In this document: in pieces, positions 41,412-53,177 of the stretch | Layout: each line of letters starts with the position of its first letter | How positions within the stretch are numbered: position 1 is the stretch's first letter | Assembly (NCBI GenBank): GCA_014607495.2 | Contig: CP053154.1 | Span: 9,424,001-9,488,000, forward strand | Direction of reading: 5' to 3' | Length of the DNA: 64,000 nt | Origin: Carposina sasakii | Lineage: Eukaryota; Arthropoda; Insecta; Lepidoptera; Carposinidae | Made by a program: the position numbers and the translations under genes | Notes under the pieces: generated by a model | Databases searched by the model: none | What the model was told of the DNA's origin: nothing | Seen by the model: the letters and a program-made list of their open reading frames with translations, nothing else

Positions 41412-41826
41412 AGAAAGCAGGCAAATATTGATATGCTGACTTCACAATCAAAATTTTCAAATTTTTTTTCATTTTTCCAGGAAAAAAATAGAATAGCTCG
41501 TTTAAGCAGGCCTTAGATAATGACTTCAAAATTTTAATCTATGGATGATTTTCAAAATATAAGTTGCGTTCAAAAAAAAATTTTTTTTTTACTGGTCGAC
41601 ACCAATGAGAAAAGGAGAGTCACAAGTGATCCAAAAAACAGCAATGTATCACACAATAACCAATAAGCTCATTTAACTAGTCACATAATCGCTCGATACA
41701 ATTAGCGCGGAAAGCAAACATTTCAGATAATCAAATTAAAAATGCTTTTACTGTCGTATAACTCAAACAATATTACTTGTTTCAGTATTTCAGTATTTGT
41801 CTGGCTGTCACACACACACCCTGTAT
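41412..41826. mobile_element. Second MITE of the same TIR family
   Basis: Right end GTCTGGCTGTCACACACACACCCTGTATAC is clear; the left end is worn (GAAAGCAGGCAAATATTGATA). The interior matches 32515-32900. Only about 175 bp from the copy at 40971-41236. Confidence 0.7.
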
Positions 41827-42396
41827 ACATGTATTAGGAAAGTCGTCAGCTGTGTGATGTGGTGTAAACTAGGTGTCGCAGGTTGTTAGAGGTGACAGCT
41901 CGTTATAGGTGTAACTGGCATCTGATAGCACTGACTTGATATACCGGTAAACAAGATATCACCATAATATGCTTTGCGAATAAGCTTTTCGTAATTTAAA
42001 TTTTTGTAGTACAACGGACAGAGTGTTGTGACAACACAGAGTGAAGCATTCATAGTAAGCTCGGCAACGATATTCCATGGAGTAGGGATGTGTATTGACG
42101 CGTTATCCACCCACAAATACGCACACATGCCCAACGCGCCGCCATTTCGGTGCTTCAATCTGTGCAGTTATAGCATTACGTCCGTTGTTCTTTATACGTT
42201 CATGACTAACGGAAGCTTTTCGGGTGTTTAATCTTGAGATATAAAAAACAGGATTTATTAACCGATTAAAAAAGAGAGGTTATCAATTCGTCTGTATGTT
42301 TTTTATTTTTATTTTTTATGTGTGTTACCTCAGAACTCCATCATTTTTTTTTATAGTTGGTCATGGTATGCTTCCAAGTTGGTCCCATATTCACCA
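41827..42396. other. No gene seen
   Basis: Intergenic sequence; overlapping short frames on both strands around 42030-42230 are not supported by any motif. Confidence 0.4.
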
Positions 42397-42660
42397 CATC
42401 AGGATCTGATGATGGGATCTTGGAGAATTCGAGGGCAATCTGCAAATATTGTAGGCACATGTAGTCTGTTTTTAAACTTTTACTGAGCGTTTTGATCACC
42501 TACATATAAAATATAACATCTGATGATGGAATCTCTGAGGAATCTAGGGATATCCTCAAATATTATAGGCACGAGTAGTCTGTTTTTAGATTTTTATAGA
42601 GAATTTTGGTCAGCTACACATAATATAAAGGAAACGAGGGTCTGATGATGTAGCCACCGA
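42397..42660 (-). repeat. Tandem units of the TCTGATGATGG...TATTGTAGGCAC repeat
   Basis: Two to three units of about 120 bp (starts near 42408, 42520 and 42638), each with TCTGATGATG, a CAAATATTRTAGGCAC block and TAGTCTGTTTTTA. Reverse orientation to the copies at 35697-36330. Confidence 0.7.
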
Positions 42661-42671
42661 AAAACAGATAG

Positions 42672-42935
42672 TGGAACTTTTTAGTAACAAAATCCCCCTA
42701 TGTCAGGTGGAGGCCTACGTCCAGTAGTGGACTGCAATAGGCTTATGAAGATGAAGATAATTATGTTAAGTCGTGTAATTATATGTTGCGTTAAGCCGTG
42801 TCCGAAGTAAGATGGTCATAGAGGAAGAGGTAGACATGACAATAACGAGATGACGGATAATAGGGATGAATGAAAGAAGAGTACCTACATATTGCACTGA
42901 CCCCAAATGATTGGGAACAGGGCAGGAAGAAGGAG
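42672..42935. repeat. Degraded LINE 3' end
   Basis: GGAGGCCTACGTCCAGTAGTGGACTGCAATAGGC is a widespread lepidopteran LINE 3' end. It is followed by a decayed RT C-terminal block (GAGGAAGAGGTAGAC...GCACTGACCCCAAATGATTGGGA). No intact frame. Confidence 0.6.
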
Positions 42936-43634
42936 TATAATTATATGTTGCTTATATTGTCAGACGTAAAATTTCGAAGCCTAGTCATTTCTCTCAGTGC
43001 CCTTTCGTTATGTGGCCGATTTAATAAATTGCTGGCATCTAAATCTGACAATATTATGCCTTCTAAACTTCGTACACGGCTTAACGCAATATATATTAGC
43101 AAAATTAGCCCTTTAGCAAAATTTTACTTTAGTAAACTCAATTTTGGCACATAGGGGAACAAGTCGGTTTTTTGTTTTAAAAAAATTATTTTAAGGTTCA
43201 GATGAAGTTTTTAGACTTGATGTCACAATGAAAGGCCTTGTTGATGAAGCTGTGTTCGACACAGAGGGGATGAGGTTAGATTGCGACCCTTTGATTACAC
43301 AATGTATAGATGAGGACAAGTGTGCTATACTCGTAAATCAAGCCAATTTGCTCTTTATATCGCCGTTATAAGGGTCTTGAGATAGGAAGTTGAGTGTCGC
43401 ACCTTATTGTACGTTTTCATCCCTTGTGCAAGTCGCGCTCCGGAAATCTTTTGTGATTCGCGTTCGGTTCTTGCGGTACCGCATACTAATATGAGGTGTG
43501 CGCTGAAATATGTGCCAAGAAAAACTGGCTAAGGGTAAATGAATGAACAGCATTGGGTTTCTTTTTATGAGTAGGACTAATTTTGTAACTAATCCATGAA
43601 GGTTTAATAGATAATGCGTGGAGAAATAACAAGC

Positions 43635-43683
43635 AAAAAGTCTTCTTGTTTGCTTAATTATTAAGCAAACAAGAAGACTTTTT
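43635..43683. other. Perfect 23-bp hairpin with 3-base loop
   Basis: Arm 43635-43657 (AAAAAGTCTTCTTGTTTGC...) is the exact reverse complement of 43661-43683, around TTA. Far beyond chance. The loop is too short for a standard microRNA precursor; a collapsed MITE or a replication-derived palindrome is more likely. Confidence 0.85.
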
Positions 43684-43892
43684 TTCGCATTTATAATATT
43701 AGTTGGGATGAAACCATCACAGATTTTACAAAGAGCTTATGCGCTATTACCTCTATATGTTTTGATAGGTACATTATAATTATGTATAGGTATATAAGTT
43801 AAAACATACAACGATACAGCACTATCGTATAACATAATAAAGTTTGTCATAATATATGAAGTTAGTTTTACATCGATATACAAGGAAATATT

Positions 43893-44279
43893 ATACAGGA
43901 TGATTTTTGGTCGTCAACGTTCCCGAAAACTACGGAATCTCCTCATCATCACGATCATTTTTCTCTATGGAAGCATACCTGGGAAGTGTCTGGTTTCCAA
44001 AATATTAGGGTCCAAAGTTGAGTAAATAGACTGCGTTTTTCTGCATAAATGCACATAGACGCGCGTAGCAGGATTTTTTCACAAAAAATAATTAATATCT
44101 GTCTATAAAAAAACTAACATAAACACTAGACACTATAAATTTCGCACGATCAAGGAATTTAATTTTTTTTTTTTAATCAATTTTTTTTCCCAGCATTTTT
44201 TTTGGCATAAACTTACTTTATTTCATGTATAGAATACGTACCCTTCGTTAAAGGTGGCCACAAAAAAACACCCTGTATA
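43893..44279. mobile_element. 385-bp dispersed repeat, copy 2
   Basis: Nearly identical to 33887-34277. Here both ends are better preserved (TACAGGATG at the left, CACCCTGTA at the right). Confidence 0.8.
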
Positions 44280-47200
44280 ACTGCATACCTATAATTACAA
44301 TCTAATATTTGCTTGTATAAAATATTTTTTTGTGAACCGAACCCTATAAACAAACCGGATTCCGTAGACTCTGAATGTCACAAATACGTTCTAATGATCA
44401 AAAGAAATACGTGCCACATGAGTTCTTACAAAAAAATTATAAAAATGGATGTCAGTAGCCCGACATAAGGTACATACGTATATATATTTACATAAATGTT
44501 GGTAGGTACACTTAGATGTTATGCTTGTAGATCCATTATCGTAACATTTACGGTATGGCAAAGCTTAAAAGTTGATTTTAAAAAGGTTCACTCCTCATAT
44601 ACACGTTTTCCATATCAACTGAGTATACTTAATTTCATTCCAATGCCAACAAACGAACCGGTTTCACCAGATTTAGGAAAACTATTATCTTCGAGAAACT
44701 TATTTCCAGAGTAACGTATTTGAGTCAGTACGTCAGGAGCTTGCCCGGAGTGTGTTTCTCCTCTGATAAGAATACGTAAGAGCATATAAATAAAAGTTCA
44801 CATCGGAGGAATAGGGAAAATGCCGTGGAATAATATTTGGGATTCCAGTTTTATTTGAGTACAGACCCTTTGAGAATGAAGACAGAGATTTCACGAGATG
44901 GCCCTATCAAACATTTATGGAGTACCTACATAAAGGGACAACACTTAGAACAGTTTCAATAAGTGTTCAATGGCGCGGCGAGGGTGTACCTAACAAAATG
45001 CGATTGGAAACAGATAATAATGTTTTTGGCATTGGAATAAGTACCTACGCAGCTTTATAATTTGGTATGCGTATGGTTAGGCAGTTAATTTGGTATACAC
45101 CAGTGTTCAGTGATATCTACGGTCGTGCAATTTCAGGACGGTTTAAAGGTTTCAAAATCCCGTATTTTAAGGCCATAGCTAGAAATCCTTCCTTAGGAAG
45201 TGCAGGAGGGTCATTAGTCGCTATTGGTGCGGTTTGACCGACTGCGGCGGACGGATGCTGCTTCAGTAGGTACCTAAATCAATTTACTCCTTATGTTAAA
45301 CTGAATAATATACTTCGCATTATATACACATACATTCTTATCTACTTTATGTGTTCCAATTATTTAACTATGTATATTTTTTCCTAGTGCAGTGGACTAC
45401 ATACAAAGTTATTTATTTAAAATAATTTTGTAAGTTTGTGGGAACTGGCATTTAGTCAAAACTTCCTGTAAACAGTACCCACAGAACTAGCCCATATTAA
45501 CTACTCAATACAGACAAAATTCAACAATCCAGATTTTAATATTCAGCAGCAACATAAAACGTTGCTTTTGATTTCTTTGTCACATAGTTCATATAATATT
45601 TATTTTATCGTTCGCGTAACAAAGAAATTCCATTTTGGGGCGAAAGCACGAATAGTTCGACGTTTGGATTTCCCCTGTGTAAATGTTATTACAGTACTGC
45701 GCTCAGGGTTGCCAGTCACACAGTGTTGCCAACTATCCCGTATGGTTGCGTAGACCAACAGAAGTCGGGTGGTTAGCGACTTCACTGTACGGTATTATAA
45801 TGTCAGATGGTTCTAAAATTTCTTATGCAGTGGGTTGTATGAATATGTGTCAGCCATTCAATATTTGCAACCGTGTGCGATCACTTTCACAAGTAAAATT
45901 ACAGATTCATTATTGATCATGCCATAGACATAATATGGTTATGTTTTTTTATCAAATGGTTCGAGACTATTAAAAAATAAAATGGCCAATTTTTTATTCC
46001 CAGGTATTGGATGTATCTATCTAGTCTCTTATTATGTATAGAGCGAAGCAATGCTATACTAACATGGGTAATTCATACAGTAATGTAAAATAGTACCGGA
46101 GAAGTAATGTAAAGCGAATTACATTTCACCTTGCCCAACTGTTGGTCTACATTGCTTCACGGCCAACGTTCGGGCGCGCAAAATTCGCAATAACGCGCAA
46201 TCGACACCGTGCCTTCCACTGAGGCTTGTCGTTACATGCCATCAAACAAATCGCACTATCTAAGAGGCTGGCGTCAGGGGTGAAATAAAATCGCTTTGTC
46301 GTATTTGGGTCTAAAATACTGTTTTATCCCTTATCTTTTTTCGTTAAAGGGGATAGAAGTTTGAGACCTTGGTTTCACTATGTTACTGTAACTTCAATAC
46401 ATTAGACAGGGTAATTTCTAATTATGGTATAAAATAGTTTCTAAATCAAAATTTACAGGATTTTTTCATCTTTTTATAACGTAAGTAGTGTATTTCTTTA
46501 TTTTACTTGCCTACTACTTATTTATTTTGTATAATGTCCTTGTTCAATCTGCCAATGTTTTAACATTTACCTAATCAATTTTCCGAGGTAGGGTAACTCT
46601 CTTAAGTAAGACTGATGGACATTTTCAGGCGTCCAAAAAAGGAAAATATTATTTGATTGGCATATCCTTAATCACATCTCGGAGTTAGGCAGATCGTTAT
46701 AAATGCTTATGATTTTTCCGACGGCCAAATATTGAACCATCTACAGTTTTTAAAGATTTTGCAATGAATAATAGCAATTATTTTATCAAATATATATAAT
46801 TTATTAGTGCTCTATATAAGTAGATAAATAACCAACCTACTTATCCTATAATGAGTCCTACGATGCGACAGATTTACTGAATTATGTACAAAACGGTCAT
46901 AATATTGTGACACCAATAATAACCGCCTACATATTGCATACTTGACTGTAATTTTTCGTGGGAAATTGCTTTGAATCCTTCTCGTAACGCCAGGATAATG
47001 TCGCGAACGGCTAATGTTAGTACAAGATATTCGAGTGGCGTGTGAAAAAGATTCATATTACATGGGATAACGAGAAAAAATAATCCATGTGTCGTTTTCT
47101 CTTCATCCCACCGTCGGATTATCACGCCTCGACGTGATTATGATTAAGCGCCACCAGGTGAGGGAAACTCCAAAGAATAAAATTAAAATTACATTTTGTG

Positions 47201-47330
47201 AGTCCTCATTATGTTTTTTCTTCGTCCGGAAAATGTGTTCTTGTTGTGTCGAAATTGAAGGGGCGAATTTTGGCACTTTTTTTAACGAAATTATATGGAG
47301 TAATATAATTACTATTCTCTTCCAACTAAT
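44280..47330. other. No gene seen
   Basis: 3 kb of AT-rich DNA. Isolated hAT-like end motifs occur near 45105 (CCAGTGTTCAGTG) and 45705-45740 (GGGTTGCCAGTCACACAGTGTTGCCA). No coding block with motif or splice support. Confidence 0.4.
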
Positions 47331-48205
47331 ACATACATACATAGAATCATGCCTTTATTCTTTAAGGGGTAGGCAGAGCACCAAGGGCCGATAGGACCGC
47401 ATGGTGCCAATTCTGACCAATTTTGAGGGTATAGTTGAGATGTAAAAGTTCGTACCAACTAATACTTATTATAAATTCGAAAATAACTAGGTACTTATAT
47501 AAAAACTTCGTTACACTCCGTGATAGGCTTAGAATAAAGAGATTATTTGATAAAAATATAAACATTGAGGATACCTTAGTTGATGAGCGGCAGTCTAGGT
47601 GGGACTCGCCAACTAAAGGCAGAGATTTGTACATTTTTTTCCCATCTGTATTCCAACGTTTAAAAATCCCCACAGCGCAATTTCTCACTGGACATGGTAA
47701 ATTTAGGAGTAAATTATATACCTACCTTTAAATTAGTTCCAACACCTTACTGTGACTGTTTATCCGCCAACAATTGTCCCATAGAACAAACATCCCATCA
47801 CATTCTTAGAGAATGTGTACTTTGGTCATATGCCCATAATCAAATGTTAAATTCTATTGAATCTATCTCTAGACCGATTTACCATTATGACCTTATCTCA
47901 TCTAAGCACAGTTTTCGTGCCTTCAAATAATTTAGTCACACTTATTATTGGCATAATAACTTAAGTAACTTAAAGTAGTCATATGTTATTGTCAGTCAGT
48001 GCTTAATTAAGCATATCTATCTTCATACTTCACATTCTGTTTTCTCTATTAGTTTTAATGCTTTATGGTCGCTATAGTTAGGCCCCCCCGGGATTTTGTT
48101 CATAGATTTACAAGCTTTGGTTATGCATTTTTCTGGTCGCCTCTGTTGATCCTGGCTCATAGGAGTTTCAGAGGCGGGAATGAGTGGTAGGCCAATCCCG
48201 GTAGG
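47329..48205 (+). pseudogene. R1-like LINE C-terminal fragment and 3' region
   Basis: Plus strand. After a repeat tail (ATACATACATAG...AAGGGGTAGGCAGAGC, 47329-47385), the block WDSPTKGRDLYIFFPSVFQRL (47605-47670) and LTGHGKFRSKL, then after a frameshift near 47700-47730 CDCLSANNCPIEQTSHHILREC. The TGHG-CxC...H...C order is the C-terminal zinc region of R1-type ORF2 proteins. Only this end is present, broken by at least one frameshift. Confidence 0.7.
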
Positions 48206-48559
48206 TAGAGGAAAGTAACCAAATATGGAATACCATTTTGTTTTTGTGTTATAGAAAAAAAAAGATATTCTTATTCTTTATTGTACACATACAATTATAT
48301 ACAGACAGAAATTATGAAAGAAAATGTACAAAGGCGTGCTTATCTCTGAAAGAGATTTTTTCCAGCAAACCATTTGGATATTATAACTAAATCAAATTTT
48401 TTTATTCTTATTTATTATCAGTCATACAGCTTCGCTTAAATTATTGACAGTCTTGTTTTACATATATTAATTCAAAACAGAAAAGGTACCCAAATATGGA
48501 CTACTATAAAACTATAAATATTAAACCTTTAATTTTATGAGATACTACAGTAACTTTGA

Positions 48560-48850
48560 TCAATTTTAAAAAGTTACTTAGATCACTTGCAAAAATCACA
48601 TATCCATGTAACTCTGCCCCTGTGCACCCAGAGCCCGCATATGAGACATTTGATCCATGTCTCTCCTCGAATATCTTGAGAAAACAGGCTGTTACCAGAA
48701 CATACACTCTGCATCTTCTGAGTCAGGAGCTTCCTGTCTTATGACGGCATCAGGTTCACTGTCTGTGTCAAAGTGTATTTCTAATAGTCCATATTTGGAC
48801 CACACGGACTGTCCATATTCGGAAATTTCAAAGTAAGCAAAACGTACTAT
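48560..48850 (-). pseudogene. C-terminal remnant of a pogo-type transposase
   Basis: Minus strand. An acidic block (DSEPDAVIRQEAPDSEDAEC) followed, after a stop and frameshift near 48690, by LFSQDIRGETWIKCLICGLW and then HRGRVTWICDFC. The C-x2-C...H...C-x2-C arrangement resembles the zinc tail of many insect pogo-like transposases. The catalytic DDE domain is missing; the DIRS element starts just beyond. Confidence 0.6.
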
Positions 48851-49189
48851 CAGTTTTTTTAACTAAACACAATGAGACAAAAAAACTTGTGTAACAATCA
48901 AACAAACATGTAATTAATGCATAATTGGTGATTAAACGAACTTACCTGTAAGTGAAGTTCTATCACAATTATATGAGTACGTTTCATTCGAAGATATATT
49001 TTTAACACATGTAGTACTTTTATTGTACTGGCAACTTCGCACAATTTCAGAGTGGGTAATTCGAAAACAGAACTACCCTACAACCTACGACACTATTCCT
49101 AGTCTACCGATAATTTCCTTCATTCTTTAGAGCATCACAAAATTTTCTTAGTTTTAAGGGATCTGGGAAGGGAGGGTTTTATCTTATAT

Positions 49190-49310
49190 CTTCGAATGAA
49201 ACGTACTCATATAATTGTGATAGAACTTCACTTACAGGTAAGTTCGTTTAATCACCAATTACATTTCGTACGTTTCATTCTTTGATATATTTTTAACACA
49301 TGTAGATGTT
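49190..49310. repeat. Internal complementary region of the DIRS element
   Basis: TAAGTTCGTTTAATCACCAATT complements the left outer edge, and ACATTTCGTACGTTTCATTC complements the right outer edge; they join at about 49260. In DIRS replication this region templates the closing of the circle. Confidence 0.8.
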
Positions 49311-49499
49311 TAGAGGTGAAAATTTTGCAAGCATCCTGGTTAATGAGTTGTATACCTAATTATTATTGTAATTATGGGAAAAAAGAACACTACATTTTTA
49401 CAAATTTTTATTTATAACATAAATATAACTTTTTAAATTAGATTAATTTACAAGTGATAAATCTGCTTATAAATTATTTTAAATTTATGATGATTGATT

Positions 49500-50211
49500 G
49501 GACAGAAAGACTGATCTTGCAAAGTGAGCATCATCAGTCACTGGACGGTTATAGAATTTACCAAATGTTTCTGAGGCCTGCGACCAGCCAGCAGTTCTCC
49601 TAATAACGTCTAATGAGACACCCTGCGCTCGCGCTGAAGATGTGGCAGCGTGTCGTGTGCTATGAGAACTCCAGCTGTCACATCCACCCCGGCTTCCGCC
49701 AGGATCTCCTTAATCCATCGGCTAATGGTTTGGGTGCTAACAGACTTATATGGTCTTCTAGACGTTATTATGAGATTTTCGACTGTGTTCGGTCTTAAAT
49801 CATTTGTAACTAACAAATAATCTTGCAAAACTGTAGTAGGACATATATTGATATTTTCTGTAAAATAAGGCAAGAACAGAATTGGCTGGTCGCGCCCAGC
49901 TGCTGATGTTTTTATAATGTCTGAAATTACAATTTTTATACCGTTCAGGCTGATATGGATATTATTAGCTTAATGAGAGAAAGTGTCTGTGCTCTATGCG
50001 CAGTACATAAGGCCAGCAATATCACGAGTTTCTTAGAAATTTTTGGCAGAGTTGTATGGATCTATATTTGCCTCAGTGCAGTACTGCCACCAATACTTGT
50101 AGGAGACACCATATTGTTGCAAAGTATTTTTCGACAAAGAAGCCATCATAAGGTCCAATGATTCGATAGGGACACCTCGTTTCAGGAACGCGTCCCTGAG
50201 AGTTTGGCTGC
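49500..50211 (-). pseudogene. DIRS tyrosine recombinase, frameshifted
   Basis: Starts in another frame within the end of the RNase H frame: DAFLKRGVPIESLDLMMASL, then LQQYGVSYKYWWQYC, a stop near 50045, then in a second frame KLVILLALCTAHRAQTLSLI (the box with the first catalytic Arg), then SRRPYKSVSTQTISRWI, a frameshift near 49680, and finally TRHAATSSARAQGVSLDVIR with the tyrosine in GKFYNRP. R, H-x2-R and Y of the recombinase are recognisable but spread over different frames. At least three breaks; not functional. Confidence 0.82.
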
Positions 50212-51048
50212 ACCCAGGGTAGCCGGTTTGAGTTGTGGGTTCCTACAAGAAGGTGATATAAGATTAATTTCAGGATTTATAAAACTAATATCGGATGTAA
50301 CCATTCTTTGTAACAGTGGGAACCACGGCTGGGAAGGCCAGTATGGAAATATTAGAATGCCTTCAGCCTTGTCCAATATAATTTTTTCCAAGACCTTTAA
50401 TACGAGTGGGAATGGTGGAAAAGCGTAAAAGTATACGCCCTTCCACGAGATAGTGAAGGCATCCACAGCAACTGCATCTGGATCTGCCTTCCACGACATA
50501 TATCTTTGGCATTTGGCATTAGTGCGAGAAGCGAATAAATCGATATCTGGCTTACCTAAATCCGTTACTAGTATATTAAATACTTCATCTGTTAATGTCC
50601 ACTCAATGTCCGTATTAACCTTTCGGGACTCTTCATCAGCTTCTCTATTGTCTTTACTTTTAATATAAGAAGCAGATAACCATATATTTCGCTTCTCGCA
50701 CCATTGCCAAATTTCTCGCGCTAAATCATTTAGATGAGGATACTTTATGCCACCCATGCGATTAACGTAACTCAACGCCGTAGTGTTGTCAATACGTAAT
50801 AAAATAGAACAGTTTCGGATATTACGTGCAAAGCATTTGAGTCCAAAAAATACTGCAAGCAACTCTAGAAAATTAATATGAAAATTTATTTCACTAGCTT
50901 TGCATTTCCCATTTATTCTTTGATTTTTACAAAATGCACCCCAGCCAGACCTGGATGCATCTGTAAAGATCTCTAGTTCAAAACTACTCGATTTTAATGG
51001 GGTTGATGTCGATAAAATATTTTTTGACCACCATTCTAGGTCAGGCAA
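50182..51048 (-). pseudogene. DIRS RNase H and connecting domain
   Basis: Continuation of the RT frame after a one-base slip in an A run near 51055 (KHANKILPDLEWW would otherwise follow the RT). RNase H residues: D in EIFTDASRSGWGAF, E in FLELLAVFFGL, D in LLRIDNTTALSYVN, and D in DNREADEESR. The downstream part (PDIDLFASRTNAKC...) is the conserved DIRS/Ngaro tail. The frame is open for 288 codons. Confidence 0.82.
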
Positions 51049-51052
51049 TATT

Positions 51053-52035
51053 TTATTCGCATGTTTTATATATTTGTAATGCTAAGTATTTAATTTGCTC
51101 GAGACGTTTAGTGTAAACCCAGCCGTATTTAACTGCTGGGCATGCTGCAGTAAGGGTACCAATGAGACAAGCAAGATCTTTTATAGTGCATAATGGTAAG
51201 GATTGAAATTTCTTAATTATTTTTAGTATATATAATCTTTTATCCATAGGTAATGATAATGTCATGTCAAGAGTGTTATACATAAAGCCCAGAAACTTTG
51301 TCTGTTGTAAAGGTCGTAACGAACTTTTTTCATAATTTATAACAAATCCTAAGCTTTCAAGTAGTGCCACTGTTTCCGTTACATTATATAAACATTCAGA
51401 ATGTGTGTGGCCGATGCATAAAAGATCGTCTAGGTATATAACAGATATAAATCCGCGATATCTAAGGTGAGCCACGACTTCCTTCATTATTTTCGTGAAT
51501 GTTCTAGGTGCAGTTGATAAGCCGTAAGGCATAGCATTAAATTCATATGTAACATCTTTAAATGAAAATCTTAAGTATTTTCTTTGTGATGACATAATTG
51601 GCACTAACAAATATGATTCTTTTAAATCTATAGTGGCCATGAATCCATTATAGGGTACAAGTTTACTAGCTGACCTATAGTCTTCCATTTTGAAATGGTT
51701 ATAAATTATAAATTTATTTAAAGGTTTCAAATTTAAAATAAATCTTTTGCCGCCGTTGGCTTTAGGAGCTAAAAATATTTTAGAGATAAATTGATCTGTC
51801 TGTGGCTCACACTTGTATATTGCGCCTAAGTCTAATAAATTGTTTATTGCCTTAGACATATCACGCATTTCTGCTGTGGTAAAATTATTACTATAGGGTA
51901 CACTATTTTGGTAAACTTTTTTCGAAAAAGGTATTTTGTAGCCATTTTTTATCCAGGAAAGAACTAATTTATTATTAGTGATTTTCATCCAGTTATCATA
52001 AAAATATTGCAGGCGACCCGCATGTACCTGTTTAT
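51053..52035 (-). pseudogene. DIRS reverse transcriptase
   Basis: The frame is open from within the 3' end of ORF1 (TLDKQVHAGRLQYFYDNW) through SWIKNGYKIPF, KIFLAPKANGGKRFILNLK, MPYGLSTAPRTFTK and the catalytic VIYLDDLL box, to the thumb. The RT itself is intact with its aspartates. It is cut from its RNase H by a one-base frameshift at the 3' end, so I call it broken. The overlap with ORF1 in a shifted frame is normal for DIRS elements. Confidence 0.83.
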
Positions 52036-53022
52036 CTAATGTCGCGTGTAGGCTCGCTGCTGACTGCTCTGGTTCGGGTAGGCACGAGATCGTGTCAGTG
52101 TCGTCGTCGATGTGGCTCCGCGTCTGTATGATGTCGTTGTTCGTGGAAAGCCTCCGCGCCCCCCCCTGTTCCCTGATGTGTAACGAAGGGGGCGAATCTC
52201 GTTTCCCGGAAGGCGAGATCTTGAAGTGGATGGGCCAGCGGAATTTGTATGTGCAGGTGCTGTCTTATGTGTCGGTTTCTTAATTTGTAGACCTTGTCTG
52301 GAAATAGCCTTTGAGGCTTTTATGGTCTCCGATAGTTTATCACCAAAGAGCGTGCTGTCTCGTTCATGATCTTTGATTAATGGCGTAAAGGATTTATCGA
52401 GGCAAGGTGTTATAAGTTTTGTTCTGAGCTCTGTTTCTATGTAATGTACGTCAGTCAAGATCCTGCAGCTATCCGACAGTACCTCTATTGCTTTTATCTT
52501 GTCATCTCCAAGGAGGAGTAATGTAATGGCTTTATTAATTGCTGTTATTCCAAGCCCTAATTGGTCTTGCTTTAACTGAATATTTTTATCGCGATATATA
52601 GTGATATCAGATACAGCAGCTTTTATTTCGGCGTTTAATGTCGGTGCTTTTAGTAATTGACAATTTTCAGGTACCTGGTATTTTTTAAGCAATTTTTCCT
52701 TTAGGTCTTTATTTAGTCCCTTCGCTAATATAGGCAACCAGCGTTGTGCCAGAGTGTGGTGAATTTTTTCACCAAACATCGGTTGCTCGTCCGTTGTATC
52801 ACCCAACGCTAATAAAAGCTCCAGGTCGAGGTCAGGTGTCTCGTTTTGAGCTTCCGGGGTTATATTAACTTCTACCGGAGTATTTTCCAGTTTCTCTTGG
52901 GACTCTGTTGCATCATTGAATATCTGACTATACACACTATATTCTGAATACCGTCGTGTTGACCCGCAGTCAACCTCCCGGTTAATTTTATGCATCATGT
53001 TAAACCTTCGTGATACCCTCAT
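52036..53022 (-). CDS. DIRS ORF1 (gag-like)
   Basis: 328 residues. No conserved catalytic motif; a helical middle region and a basic Arg/Gly/Ser/Thr-rich tail (SGNRGGRGGFPRTTTSYRRG) that should bind nucleic acid, as in ORF1 of DIRS elements. The start region lies inside a tandem duplication (52941-53177), so the true N-terminus is uncertain. Overlaps the RT frame at its 3' end. Confidence 0.7.
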   Translation of the reverse strand: MRVSRRFNMMHKINREVDCGSTRRYSEYSVYSQIFNDATESQEKLENTPVEVNITPEAQNETPDLDLELLLALGDTTDEQPMFGEKIHHTLAQRWLPILAKGLNKDLKEKLLKKYQVPENCQLLKAPTLNAEIKAAVSDITIYRDKNIQLKQDQLGLGITAINKAITLLLLGDDKIKAIEVLSDSCRILTDVHYIETELRTKLITPCLDKSFTPLIKDHERDSTLFGDKLSETIKASKAISRQGLQIKKPTHKTAPAHTNSAGPSTSRSRLPGNEIRPLRYTSGNRGGRGGFPRTTTSYRRGATSTTTLTRSRAYPNQSSQQRAYTRH

Positions 53023-53177
53023 TGTGATATCCTCCAGGTTAACTTAAAGATGCTTATTCTGAATACCGTCGTGTTGACCCGCAGTCAACCTCCCGGTTAA
53101 TTTTATGCATCATATTAAACCTTCGTGATACCCTCATCACAATTGATATCCTCCAGGTTAACTTAAAGATGCTTATT
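52941..53177. repeat. 115-bp tandem duplication across the DIRS ORF1 start
   Basis: 52941-53055 and 53056-53177 are nearly identical. The second copy has one substitution (ATGTTAAAC to ATATTAAAC) and a small insertion at CTCAT-CACAAT. It doubles the ORF1 leader and start codon. Confidence 0.9.

Noticed and set aside
43635..43683. MicroRNA precursor
   Set aside because: The stem is only 23 bp with a 3-base loop, too short and too perfect for a typical precursor.
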